From positions 1-13,215 of the forward strand of contig UQCV01000063.1 in NCBI GenBank assembly GCA_900539665.1: a stretch of 13,215 nt of DNA, read 5' to 3'. The notes below the pieces were generated by a model. That model was not told the origin of the DNA, searched no databases, and was given only the letters and a program-made list of their open reading frames with translations. Positions 1 to 7,148 of the stretch are shown here, in pieces (the stretch's first letter is position 1; the number at the start of each line of letters is the position of its first letter). A program made the position numbers and the translations under genes. Source of the stretch: an uncultured Succinivibrionaceae bacterium (GTDB lineage Bacteria > Pseudomonadota > Gammaproteobacteria > Enterobacterales > Succinivibrionaceae).

Positions 1-187
1 GAAGGAAATCAATGATGATTGGATATCTAGAAAATATATCAACATGGATTTATAGCAACAAATAGCGGTGGATTAGATATTTTACAAGAAAACTAAATTA
101 CACCAACAATATGGACTTGACTAAATGGAAATTTTAAAGCCGTTGTTTTAATGGCGTGTAGATGGATGAATATTGACAGGATGAATT

Positions 188-1204
188 ATGAGTTGTTGTT
201 TTACCACGGCCTTTGCTAAGCAGCGTTGTATTTGGTTAGCTTGGCCTCATGATACGACTAAATGGCCAAATGACTGTATTCCGGCCCAAAAAGAGTTTGC
301 TGCCCTTTGTATGGCGTTATCTATGTCAGCTCCGGTTTTTGTGTTAGTGCCTAAAAAAGATTTGGAACGCGCTAGCTTTATTATTCCACATCATATTAAC
401 TTAATTGAAGTGCCTGATAGCCCAATCGATTTTGATGAAATCGCTTTAGTCTCAAAGGGTGAACAAATTTTTGTACTATCCCGGGGGAAGGTTTGGTCAC
501 CTAAGCTAGAATCTACTTATCAGCTTTGGCACGACAAGTATCAAGTTCAACGTGAGTCGGTGGACCTTGTATGGCCTCAAGGTGGTTTTTTAACAGACGG
601 GAGCCAATTATTTGTAGCTTTGGCTTCATTGTGGCTTAAGGAAAATCCTAAGCTTACTCTTAGAGATATTGAGGCACTATTAAATAAAGATTTGGGGTTT
701 ACTGATTTTGTATGGCTTGCAACAAAGGATATGAACCAAGCTATTCCGCGTTTGGATTCACTTTGTACTATTAGGTCAGATGGAACCGTGCTTGTGAGTA
801 AAGAAAGTGATCCTATGATTGCCTCTTTGACAGAAGAATTAAGCACAACTCTAGATGGGCGTTTAGGCGGAATGGGGCGTAGATTTACGGTATATCAAAT
901 CCCTGCTGTGGATAACTTCGAGCTTTGTCGAGCACTAAAATCTCGGGCTCAAGATAGCTATGCCTACCCAACTTATGCCTCAGTTTTACCGATGAATGAA
1001 AGATTGTTAGTGCCTTTGTATGGAACAGCTCGCGATAATCAAATTTTAGATTTGATGATGAACATATTTAAAGATCTAGACGTGACTGGGGTTGAAGTTA
1101 AGGATATTACCTCTGGTCACATATTGTGGCATACGTTAGGGGTTGGTATTCCTGCGCTAAAAAAGCGTAGCCATAATAAGGTTGGTAGTACCAATTATTC
1201 ATAA
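188..1204 (+). CDS. agmatine deiminase/PAD-fold protein lacking catalytic residues (pseudoenzyme candidate)
   Basis: The 338-residue product carries the layout of the agmatine deiminase/porphyromonas-type peptidyl-arginine deiminase family. Seen in order: WLAWPHDTTKW (16-26), a QGG...DG stretch (131-138) where the family has EGGS..DG, IPRLDSLC (186-193) where it has GHID, YASVLPMN (263-270) where it has a YANFYIxN-like strand, and HTLGVGIP (315-322) where it has HCITQQxP. The catalytic Cys is thus Thr316, the catalytic His is Arg188, and no RDxGP motif is present between residues 70 and 100. A guanidine-hydrolysing function is therefore unlikely. A binding or structural role, or divergence to new chemistry, is inferred. 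The start is ATG 188, with AGGA ending 6 nt upstream; the length is near the family norm of about 340-370. It has no signal peptide, so it is probably cytoplasmic. It stands alone on the + strand and converges on the CobW gene. Fold assignment is moderately sure; the function is unknown. Confidence 0.7.
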   Translation: MSCCFTTAFAKQRCIWLAWPHDTTKWPNDCIPAQKEFAALCMALSMSAPVFVLVPKKDLERASFIIPHHINLIEVPDSPIDFDEIALVSKGEQIFVLSRGKVWSPKLESTYQLWHDKYQVQRESVDLVWPQGGFLTDGSQLFVALASLWLKENPKLTLRDIEALLNKDLGFTDFVWLATKDMNQAIPRLDSLCTIRSDGTVLVSKESDPMIASLTEELSTTLDGRLGGMGRRFTVYQIPAVDNFELCRALKSRAQDSYAYPTYASVLPMNERLLVPLYGTARDNQILDLMMNIFKDLDVTGVEVKDITSGHILWHTLGVGIPALKKRSHNKVGSTNYS

Positions 1205-1219
1205 TACGTTATCAAACAA

Positions 1220-1249
1220 ATATCCCCATAGAAAAAAATGTGGGGATAT
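1220..1249. terminator. shared hairpin between convergent genes
   Basis: Arms of 9 bp, ATATCCCCA at 1220-1228 and TGGGGATAT at 1241-1249, enclose an A-rich 12-nt loop. The hairpin lies 16 nt past the stop of the deiminase-like gene and 23 nt past the stop of the CobW gene. T-runs outside the stem are short on both strands (CTATTTA on +, TTTGTTTG on -), so it may be a modest bidirectional terminator. Confidence 0.55.
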
Positions 1250-1271
1250 CTATTTATGCGGAATGATTTAC

Positions 1272-2375
1272 TTAAATTTGGTCTTGTTCAAGTTCATCAA
1301 AATCATCGTCATCAACGTTATCTTCTTCATGCAGGTAACGGATGGTAAATTTAAGAATTTGTTCGACTTGCTTAATAATTTTTGGTGAAACAATGACCAC
1401 TAATTCAGTAAATGGTTTGTTATTTTCCCATTCTGTTTGGTTGAGAATTGGGTAACATTCACCGCAGACCCCATGAATTACAAATGGATAACCTTCATCA
1501 AAGTCAAAAATCCCCTTTAAGCGGAGCACGGCAGAACCAAATTGAGCATTGATTAAATCAAAGGCTCGCAATACGCTAATGCGGTTTAATGGCTTATCGT
1601 AATGAAGGCTGATAGTTTCGTAATTTGAATGGGTTTTAAAGGATTTAGACGCCATATTACTAATCTTTACCGGGCTAATTCCAGAGGCAAGCTTAATGTC
1701 ACCACGTTTGCTATTAACCCATCTCATTACGGTAGCTAAATCTTTTGGGGTGTCAAATACGTCGTATTTTTCAAAGGCTTCAAACGGAATTTCAGTATTA
1801 CTTGAGGTAAAAATTTCAGCTTCAGGATTTAAGCTGTGGGCGGTAACAATAAGTTCGTTTAAAGCATCTTCAGAGATACGATCCTTTTTACTAACAATGA
1901 TTTTGTCCGCCATTGCTATTTGCTTAACAGCTTCATAATTTTTTGCCAATTCTTCCTTGCCATTGACGCCATCAAGGACGGTGATAGTGCCAGCAAATGA
2001 GTATGCATAGCTGATGTCCATGTCATTAAAGAGCAAGCTAATAACAGGAGCAGGATCTGCAATACCGGTAGTTTCAATAATAACTCGAGTAACGGAAAGT
2101 TTACCTTCTTCACGTACTTCGGTTAAATATTGTAATACTTGAATTAAGCCATCTTGGAGGCTACAGCAAATACAACCAGAATCAAGCAAAACGACAGGGT
2201 TGTCTGTGCTTATTAGTTTTTGGTCAATACCAATTTCCCCAACTTCATTGATGAGGAGTACTGTTCCTTTCATAACAGGGTTGTTGATAACCTTGTTCAA
2301 CATAGTGGTTTTGCCACTGCCTAAGAAACCTGTAAGTATTTGAATTGGTACTTGTTCAAGGATATTATCACTCAT
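1272..2375 (-). CDS. CobW/COG0523-family metallochaperone GTPase (YjiA-like)
   Basis: This 367-residue G3E GTPase has a Walker A GFLGSGKT (16-23), the family metal-binding CxCC as CICC (68-71), the switch segment ETTGIADP (101-108), and SKKD (162-165) where the guanine-specificity motif is usually NKxD. A CobW C-terminal domain follows, with LRLKGIF (285-291) and an HGVCGEC stretch (301-307) that adds two cysteines. Family members use GTP hydrolysis to deliver or insert metals (Zn, Co, Fe, Ni); the metal cannot be told from sequence. The tail (349-367) is almost all Asp and Glu rather than the His-rich tail of many relatives. ATG 2375 is supported by AGG about 8 nt upstream and by the conserved N-terminal spacing to Walker A. 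It is the last gene of the leftward spoT block, 15 nt after the acidic-protein gene, which suggests cotranscription. No Zur-type site is seen near it. Confidence 0.88.
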   Translation of the reverse strand: MSDNILEQVPIQILTGFLGSGKTTMLNKVINNPVMKGTVLLINEVGEIGIDQKLISTDNPVVLLDSGCICCSLQDGLIQVLQYLTEVREEGKLSVTRVIIETTGIADPAPVISLLFNDMDISYAYSFAGTITVLDGVNGKEELAKNYEAVKQIAMADKIIVSKKDRISEDALNELIVTAHSLNPEAEIFTSSNTEIPFEAFEKYDVFDTPKDLATVMRWVNSKRGDIKLASGISPVKISNMASKSFKTHSNYETISLHYDKPLNRISVLRAFDLINAQFGSAVLRLKGIFDFDEGYPFVIHGVCGECYPILNQTEWENNKPFTELVVIVSPKIIKQVEQILKFTIRYLHEEDNVDDDDFDELEQDQI

Positions 2376-2390
2376 GTTTTTACCTGTATG

Positions 2391-2771
2391 TTATTTGGAC
2401 CTTTTTAGGTCATCTGATTTTAAAGAAGCACCTAAATTTTTTGAATTTTTGCTTTTACTTGCGGCTTTCAGTATTTCATCATCGTCTTCTGGTGGCTCAT
2501 AGAACTTACTGTAGTCAAAATCATCCTGAAAACGACAATCCTCTTCATCAATGACGTCACCGTTTTCATCGATTGGTAGGCCATCGCTATTGAAGTCAGT
2601 ATTAGGAGCCCAAAAGCCATTTTCATCTTCGTAATGAAAATTATCGCCGTATTCAGCGCGGTAGCCTTCGTCCACTTCCTCTTGATCTTCGTCGTCATCT
2701 ATTAAAATAGCTTCCGGATCTTGAGTTAATGGTTGTTGTAAAATTGATTTAAGATGATTTCTGGCGGACAT
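2391..2771 (-). CDS. small, very acidic hypothetical protein
   Basis: I do not recognise a family for this 126-residue protein. Residues 18-105 are dominated by Asp and Glu with scattered aromatics (FHYEDENGFW, FDYSKFYEPP). The last 20 residues are Lys/Ser-rich, giving an acidic body with a basic tail. Residues 59-72 (DFNSDGLPIDENGD) resemble the DxNxDG start of Ca-binding EF-hand or dockerin-like loops, but the spacing to the last ligand is not canonical. There is no signal peptide or membrane helix, so it is likely cytoplasmic and partly disordered. Translation is supported by GAGGG about 7 nt before ATG 2771 and by tight packing: 23 nt after the hydrolase gene and 15 nt before the CobW gene. 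A metal-buffering or CobW-partner role is only an inference from composition and adjacency. Confidence 0.75.
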   Translation of the reverse strand: MSARNHLKSILQQPLTQDPEAILIDDDEDQEEVDEGYRAEYGDNFHYEDENGFWAPNTDFNSDGLPIDENGDVIDEEDCRFQDDFDYSKFYEPPEDDDEILKAASKSKNSKNLGASLKSDDLKRSK

Positions 2772-2794
2772 GGTTTCCCTCTTGTCTAGTCTAG

Positions 2795-3751
2795 TTAAGC
2801 ATCTTTGTTCAGACGGGTTAAGCGCTGTCTCATGGTTCCCTGAATAAAGTTTTCAAGGCAGCCAAGGACGCATCGTCTGATGTCTTCATGTTCTATTAGA
2901 ATATCATGATAGCACTCACCAAATCTGTATAAAATAGGCGGTACCGGATCTGTGTCATGGAGTGTAACAAATTTTTCAGTAGCTTTAGGATCAACTACCT
3001 TATCATCCGTCCCTAAGAGAAATAGGGTTGGAATTTTAAATTCTAGTTTACTATGAGCAAGTTCAGCCACGGCTTTTTGAAGGGCTAAAATCCATGAGGC
3101 ACTAGCCATGCCTGAACGGCATTGTGGATATTGTTCATAGAGGGCAAAATATTTGTTATGCTTCTGTTCATCATGCGTGTTGGCATTCACTCCAAAAATT
3201 CTGGGCTTAAAGATTTCTTTGCTGTGATAAAGAGGCTTAGCTTTATTGAGTAAGATGGAATCTAGCCAATATTTAAAGCGTGCATAAGCATGGATTAAAC
3301 AAGGGTTATGCGGATAGATAGGTTGAATGAGTGGGGAAACAAAAATAGCGCCGACTAAAGCTTCTGGGGCTCTATTATGCATTAGATACAAGAGGGTAAC
3401 AGCGCCCCCCATGGAGACTGCCATGATAAATAAAGGGTAGCCTTTAGGTAGTTGGTTAATAACCCGATCAAGGTCTGCCACATAGGTCATAAATGAGTCT
3501 ATATGGCATACTTCTTTGTCTGGATAAGGCCGACTATTGAACCCTTGGAACCTATGATCGTAGGCATAGACATCCATTCCAAGATTCATAAGTTCAATGC
3601 ATGTTTCTTCGTACTTTAGGTTTAGCTCGTTGCGTCCATGAACCAACAAGACTATACCTCTAGACTTGTTGGCCTTGTAGTGTACAGCGTGTAGCTTTTG
3701 GCCGTCAGCCCCATAAAAACAGCAAAAATTTCGGGTCTGATTCTGATTCAT
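2795..3751 (-). CDS. alpha/beta hydrolase, lysophospholipase/monoacylglycerol-lipase type
   Basis: The 318-residue product has the serine-hydrolase layout: oxyanion-hole VHGRNE (37-42), YDHRFQGFNSRP (64-75) matching the family's D-x-R-G-x-G-x-S loop, the nucleophile elbow AVSMGG with Ser113, the acid in GTDDKVVD (Asp250 likely), and the histidine in CYHDILIE (His282). The elbow has Ala111 in place of the first Gly of GxSxG, a tolerated variant. The organisation is closest to PldB/YqiA-like and monoglyceride-lipase-like proteins, so an ester or acyl substrate such as a lysophospholipid is likely but unproven. No signal peptide is seen, so it is probably cytosolic or loosely membrane-associated. 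ATG 3751 directly abuts the spoT stop (TAA|ATG), and its Shine-Dalgarno AGGAAG lies inside the end of spoT, so translation is probably coupled to spoT. Confidence 0.85.
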   Translation of the reverse strand: MNQNQTRNFCCFYGADGQKLHAVHYKANKSRGIVLLVHGRNELNLKYEETCIELMNLGMDVYAYDHRFQGFNSRPYPDKEVCHIDSFMTYVADLDRVINQLPKGYPLFIMAVSMGGAVTLLYLMHNRAPEALVGAIFVSPLIQPIYPHNPCLIHAYARFKYWLDSILLNKAKPLYHSKEIFKPRIFGVNANTHDEQKHNKYFALYEQYPQCRSGMASASWILALQKAVAELAHSKLEFKIPTLFLLGTDDKVVDPKATEKFVTLHDTDPVPPILYRFGECYHDILIEHEDIRRCVLGCLENFIQGTMRQRLTRLNKDA

Positions 3752-5884
3752 TTAAGATTTCTTCCTAGCAACCTTGATTACATTAGGTACTGCTTTAATC
3801 TTACGGATAATGTCAGCTAAATGAATGCGATCGCGTACGGTCACAACTAAGTTTAGTACGTAGATCTGACCTTCTTTTTCTTCAGAACTAATACCATCAA
3901 TATTAGCCCCAGCTACCGAAACTGCATTACTAATTTCCCCAAGAATCCCTTGATGATTCTTGATTTCAATGCGCAAGGCAGATTCAAAGACACAGTTGCA
4001 GGCATTGTTGTTATCCCAAGTAACATTGAGGAATTTAGCAGACTGTCCAGCTGTGAGTTCTTTTAAGTTAGGGCAATCTGCCGTGTGTATAACTAGGCCT
4101 TTGCCTGCGTTTACATGAGCAATAATTGAATCGCCTGGGATAGGGTGACAACAGTTAGCGTACACATAACTAAGGCCACCAGTACCATTAACTGCAGTTG
4201 GAGAAATTGTAGCGTGTGGTACAGTTCCGATTGGTAGATCCATAGTTTGACGATTAAGTAACTTATTGGCTGCAATGACGGTGAAAATATTGCCTAAAGC
4301 GATATCTGTGTATAACTCTTCAATCGAGTTTTTACCAAATTCGGCTAATACTTCCTTTACTCTTTCTTCAGGAATATCTTCAATGCGGGTATTACCAATT
4401 GCGTTCTTCAATAGACGTTTACCTAGGAGTTCGCATTCTTCGGATCTTAAGCCCTTTAGATATTGTCTAATGCGGCTTCTAGCCTTAGAAGTAACTACGC
4501 TGTTAAGCCACATGGCATTAGGTTTAGCGTAAGGTGAAGTTACGATTTCTACGCTTTGGCCAGATGACAAAGGTCTAGTCAATGGGAACGGATGGTGATC
4601 GACACGGGCCCCTACACATCTTTGGCCAATGTCAGAATGAACGGCATACGCAAAATCAACAGGGGTGGCGCCAATAGGGAGCTCAAAAATTCGTCCTTCT
4701 GGGGTAAAGACATAGATTTCTTCAGGGAATAGATCGCGTTTTACGTTTTCAATGAATTCGAAAGAGTTACCTGCGCTTTGTTGAAGTTCAAGTAGGCTTT
4801 GTAACCAACGTTGGGCATGAATTTGGGCGGTAGAATCGACTGAATTAGAACCATTTTCTTTATAGTACCAATGTGCAGCTACCCCTGAATCGGCCATTTT
4901 ATCCATGTATTCAGTACGGATTTGAATTTCAATAGGTACCCCATGCGGACCAACAAGCGAAGTATGGAGCGATTGGTAACCATTGATTTTTGGAATGGCA
5001 ATATAATCTTTGAAGGTACCTGGTCTTGGCTTAAATAGGTTATGCATATGGCCAAGCACGCGATAGCAATTATCTACAGTATCAACGATTACTCTAAAGC
5101 CGTAAACATCCATGATTTCGTGGAATTGGCATTCCTTGTGGACCATTTTTAGGTAGATTGAGTAAATGTGTTTTTCGCGGCCTTGGACTCGATACACAAT
5201 GTTAGTTTCAGCTAAACGGCCTTTAATATCTTCCAAAATGGAATTTATAATTTCTTTTCGGTTGTTTCGTGCTTTTTTAACAGCTTCCTTAAGAACGCGG
5301 TAGCGCATTGGGTACATGGCTTGGAACCCAAGTTCTTGGAGTTCGTTTTTAACGCTATTAATCCCTAAACGGTTGGCAATGGGAGCGAATATTTCGAGCG
5401 TTTCTTTAGCGATACGACGGCGTTTATCTGGACGTAAAGCGCCAATGGTGCGCATGTTATGAGTTCGGTCTGCAAGCTTTATGAGGATGACTCTAATATC
5501 ACTAGTCATAGCCATAATCATTTTGCGGAAATTTTCGGCTTGAGCTTCGCGGTGATCTCTAAATTGTAGCTTATCGAGTTTGGTAACCCCGTTGACTAAG
5601 TTAGTAACTGTATCACCAAATAATTTACGTAAATCGTCTTCAGTGACAGGGGTGTCTTCAACTACATCGTGAAGCAAGGCCGCCATGATAACTTCAGCGT
5701 CTAAATGCATGTCAGCTAAGATACTAGCTACGGCTATAGGGTGAGTGATATAAGGCTCACCACTCGATCTCGTTTGGCCTTCATGGGCATTCTTAGCAGT
5801 TATGTAGGCACGTTTAATTCTCTCTACCTGATCTTGAGGTAGATAGCTGAGCAAAACTTTTTGGAGATTCTCAAATAAATACAC
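3752..5884 (-). CDS. spoT: bifunctional (p)ppGpp synthetase/hydrolase SpoT
   Basis: SpoT makes and degrades the alarmone (p)ppGpp. The 710-residue product aligns throughout with E. coli SpoT (about 702). The N-terminal HD hydrolase has the expected R39, H48, HD (72-73), ED (76-77), D139 and N143, so hydrolase activity is predicted intact. The synthetase domain (about 229-340) has GREKHIYSIY, NGYQSLHT and EIQIRT. TGS spans about 385-450, a Cys-Cys-His cluster (NCCHP, 577-581) marks the zinc-finger/RIS region, and ACT occupies about 635-706. The RXKD loop reads TFKD (290-293), so its first Arg is Thr. The start is GTG 5884: it gives MYLFE, the conserved SpoT N-terminus, and has AGGG about 8 nt upstream. 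It heads a leftward unit with the hydrolase, the acidic protein and CobW. A terminator lies between it and rpoZ. Confidence 0.97.
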   Translation of the reverse strand: MYLFENLQKVLLSYLPQDQVERIKRAYITAKNAHEGQTRSSGEPYITHPIAVASILADMHLDAEVIMAALLHDVVEDTPVTEDDLRKLFGDTVTNLVNGVTKLDKLQFRDHREAQAENFRKMIMAMTSDIRVILIKLADRTHNMRTIGALRPDKRRRIAKETLEIFAPIANRLGINSVKNELQELGFQAMYPMRYRVLKEAVKKARNNRKEIINSILEDIKGRLAETNIVYRVQGREKHIYSIYLKMVHKECQFHEIMDVYGFRVIVDTVDNCYRVLGHMHNLFKPRPGTFKDYIAIPKINGYQSLHTSLVGPHGVPIEIQIRTEYMDKMADSGVAAHWYYKENGSNSVDSTAQIHAQRWLQSLLELQQSAGNSFEFIENVKRDLFPEEIYVFTPEGRIFELPIGATPVDFAYAVHSDIGQRCVGARVDHHPFPLTRPLSSGQSVEIVTSPYAKPNAMWLNSVVTSKARSRIRQYLKGLRSEECELLGKRLLKNAIGNTRIEDIPEERVKEVLAEFGKNSIEELYTDIALGNIFTVIAANKLLNRQTMDLPIGTVPHATISPTAVNGTGGLSYVYANCCHPIPGDSIIAHVNAGKGLVIHTADCPNLKELTAGQSAKFLNVTWDNNNACNCVFESALRIEIKNHQGILGEISNAVSVAGANIDGISSEEKEGQIYVLNLVVTVRDRIHLADIIRKIKAVPNVIKVARKKS

Positions 5885-5929
5885 GGTAGTACCCTAGGTT
5901 TTACAGATACAGCAGGCCAAATAATAATT

Positions 5930-5957
5930 TTAATAATTATATCACCATGTAGGTCAA
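5930..5957 (-). promoter_or_regulatory. candidate spoT promoter
   Basis: On the minus strand TTGACC (5957-5952) is followed after 16 nt by TATTAA (5935-5930), in a very AT-rich stretch between the upstream terminator and the spoT GTG. Because the terminator at 6012-6052 should stop most rpoZ transcripts, a promoter is expected here. The -10 match is mediocre and neighbouring A/T hexamers could serve instead. Confidence 0.35.
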
Positions 5958-6011
5958 CAATATAAAAAAAGCATGGCTTAAAGGCCCCAAAACTAAGGAA
6001 ATTCGGTCTTA

Positions 6012-6052
6012 AATAACAAAAAGGACAGTTGTGGGTATTACAACTGTCCTTT
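6012..6052 (-). terminator. intrinsic terminator downstream of rpoZ
   Basis: Perfect 13-bp arms (AAAGGACAGTTGT at 6020-6032 and its complement at 6040-6052) enclose a 7-nt loop. On the minus strand they are followed by TTGTTATT, with three more T within the stem end. This is a textbook rho-independent terminator for leftward transcription through gmk/rpoZ, about 50 nt past the rpoZ stop and before spoT. Confidence 0.88.
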
Positions 6053-6104
6053 AGGGACTACAAACTAAAAAGTTTTAGCTCGTAGTTTTAAATATTGTCT
6101 ATTT

Positions 6105-6392
6105 TTAGTCAAAAATAGCAGTATTGTCGAGTGCAGGTAAATCTGCGCTATCGTTATAATCGTCGGACTTACGCAGTCTGCCTTTCTGGTCCTGCTTGTC
6201 CATAAATTCTTCCGAGATTAACCCTTCTTCGATTTCGCGAAGAGCAATTACCGTTGGCTTGTCATTTTCAACTTCAACCAGCGGATCACAACCGCTGACA
6301 GAGATCTGACGAGCACGACGAGCAGCAGTAAGTACAAGGTCAAAACGATTACCAACTTGTTTTACTGCATCTTCAACTGTAACACGAGCCAT
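6105..6392 (-). CDS. rpoZ: RNA polymerase omega subunit RpoZ
   Basis: Omega is the small RNA polymerase subunit that helps assemble beta' and forms part of ppGpp binding site 1. The 95-residue product starts MARVTVEDAV and contains NRFDLVLTAARRARQ (15-29) and NDKPTVIALREIEEGLI (43-59), near-identical to E. coli omega. The C-terminal third (from about residue 65) is divergent, charged and slightly longer than the roughly 91-residue norm, as usual for this flexible tail. The start ATG 6392 follows AGGA by about 8 nt. It sits 120 nt downstream of gmk with no terminator visible in that gap, so cotranscription with gmk is possible, and it ends in a strong terminator. Confidence 0.97.
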   Translation of the reverse strand: MARVTVEDAVKQVGNRFDLVLTAARRARQISVSGCDPLVEVENDKPTVIALREIEEGLISEEFMDKQDQKGRLRKSDDYNDSADLPALDNTAIFD

Positions 6393-6512
6393 TATGAAAT
6401 TCCTAAAGAAAGTAAAGAAGACTTATGATTGTACATAAACCGGTGTCTATGCGGGATCCACACATTTTATCAGAAACAATCGAATCCTGCTATAAATATC
6501 ACCAAGTTTACT

Positions 6513-7148
6513 TTAATCTAAATAGCCGCTGAGGAGATCATCGATAACATCTTTATGTTTTTCTTCCTGATTCTTGCGAGTATGTCTAAAAGAATTCACG
6601 ATACTCCATAAAGCGTCGAGGCTTTCATCGAACTTATCATTGATAATACAGAACTCATATTCATTGAAGTGGCTGATTTCACGCTGAGCTTTTTCCATAC
6701 GGCCAGCAATGACATCTTCTGAGTCCTGTCCTCTTTTATGAAGGCGGGTGTTAAGTTCTTCAAGGCTTGGAGGCAAAATAAAGATTGATTGAGCATCCGG
6801 TTCAAAGCGACGCATTTGTTGTGCCCCCTGCCAATCAATGTCCAAGAATACATCTTGGCCATTGTTAAGCGCTTGTTGCACCAATTCTCTTGAAGTGCCA
6901 TAGAATTTATCAAACACTTGTGCCCATTCATAGAAGGCTTGGCGATCTATTAACTTTTGAAATTCTTCTTTGGAGACGAAGTGGTAATGAACTCCATCAA
7001 TTTCTCCAGGACGTGGCTGACGGGTAGTGTGTGATACCGATAAATACATGGAATTGTCTTGATTATGGGTATCAAATAAAGCCTTGAGTAGACTTGATTT
7101 GCCAGCACCACTTGGTGAAGAAATAATAAATAAAGTTCCTTTCATCAT
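6513..7148 (-). CDS. gmk: guanylate kinase
   Basis: Gmk phosphorylates GMP to GDP with ATP, feeding GTP and (p)ppGpp pools; it is essential and cytosolic. The 211-residue product has the P-loop SPSGAGKS (11-18), the GMP-binding SHTTRQPRPGEIDGVHY segment (39-55), YGTSRE (83-88), the DVFLDIDWQGAQQ strand (99-111) and RGQDSEDVIAGRM (138-150), all as in E. coli Gmk (about 207). ATG 7148 overlaps the engB stop as ATGA, giving translational coupling. A second in-frame ATG at 7145 gives MKGTLF and is an equally possible start, differing by one residue. The gene lies upstream of rpoZ. Confidence 0.97.
   Translation of the reverse strand: MMKGTLFIISSPSGAGKSSLLKALFDTHNQDNSMYLSVSHTTRQPRPGEIDGVHYHFVSKEEFQKLIDRQAFYEWAQVFDKFYGTSRELVQQALNNGQDVFLDIDWQGAQQMRRFEPDAQSIFILPPSLEELNTRLHKRGQDSEDVIAGRMEKAQREISHFNEYEFCIINDKFDESLDALWSIVNSFRHTRKNQEEKHKDVIDDLLSGYLD

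Noticed and set aside
1..187. Possible C-terminal ends of an upstream gene (frame 2 open to a stop at 53-55; frame 3 open to a stop at 63-65).
   Set aside because: Both are under 22 codons, neither resembles a known C-terminus, and nothing distinguishes coding from chance. No convincing promoter for the 188 gene was found here either.
1182..1388. 68-codon + strand open frame over the convergent hairpin.
   Set aside because: It overlaps the ends of two real genes and the hairpin, with no ribosome site or recognisable protein; a chance frame.
6058..6085. AT-rich inverted repeat CTAAAA/TTTTAG flanked by CTAC/GTAG just past rpoZ.
   Set aside because: Low-complexity arms with several alternative pairings; the adjacent 13-bp terminator explains the region better.
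6393..6512. Promoter for rpoZ in the 120-nt gmk-rpoZ gap.
   Set aside because: -10-like hexamers exist (TAAAAT, TACAAT on the minus strand), but none has an acceptable -35 at 16-18 nt.
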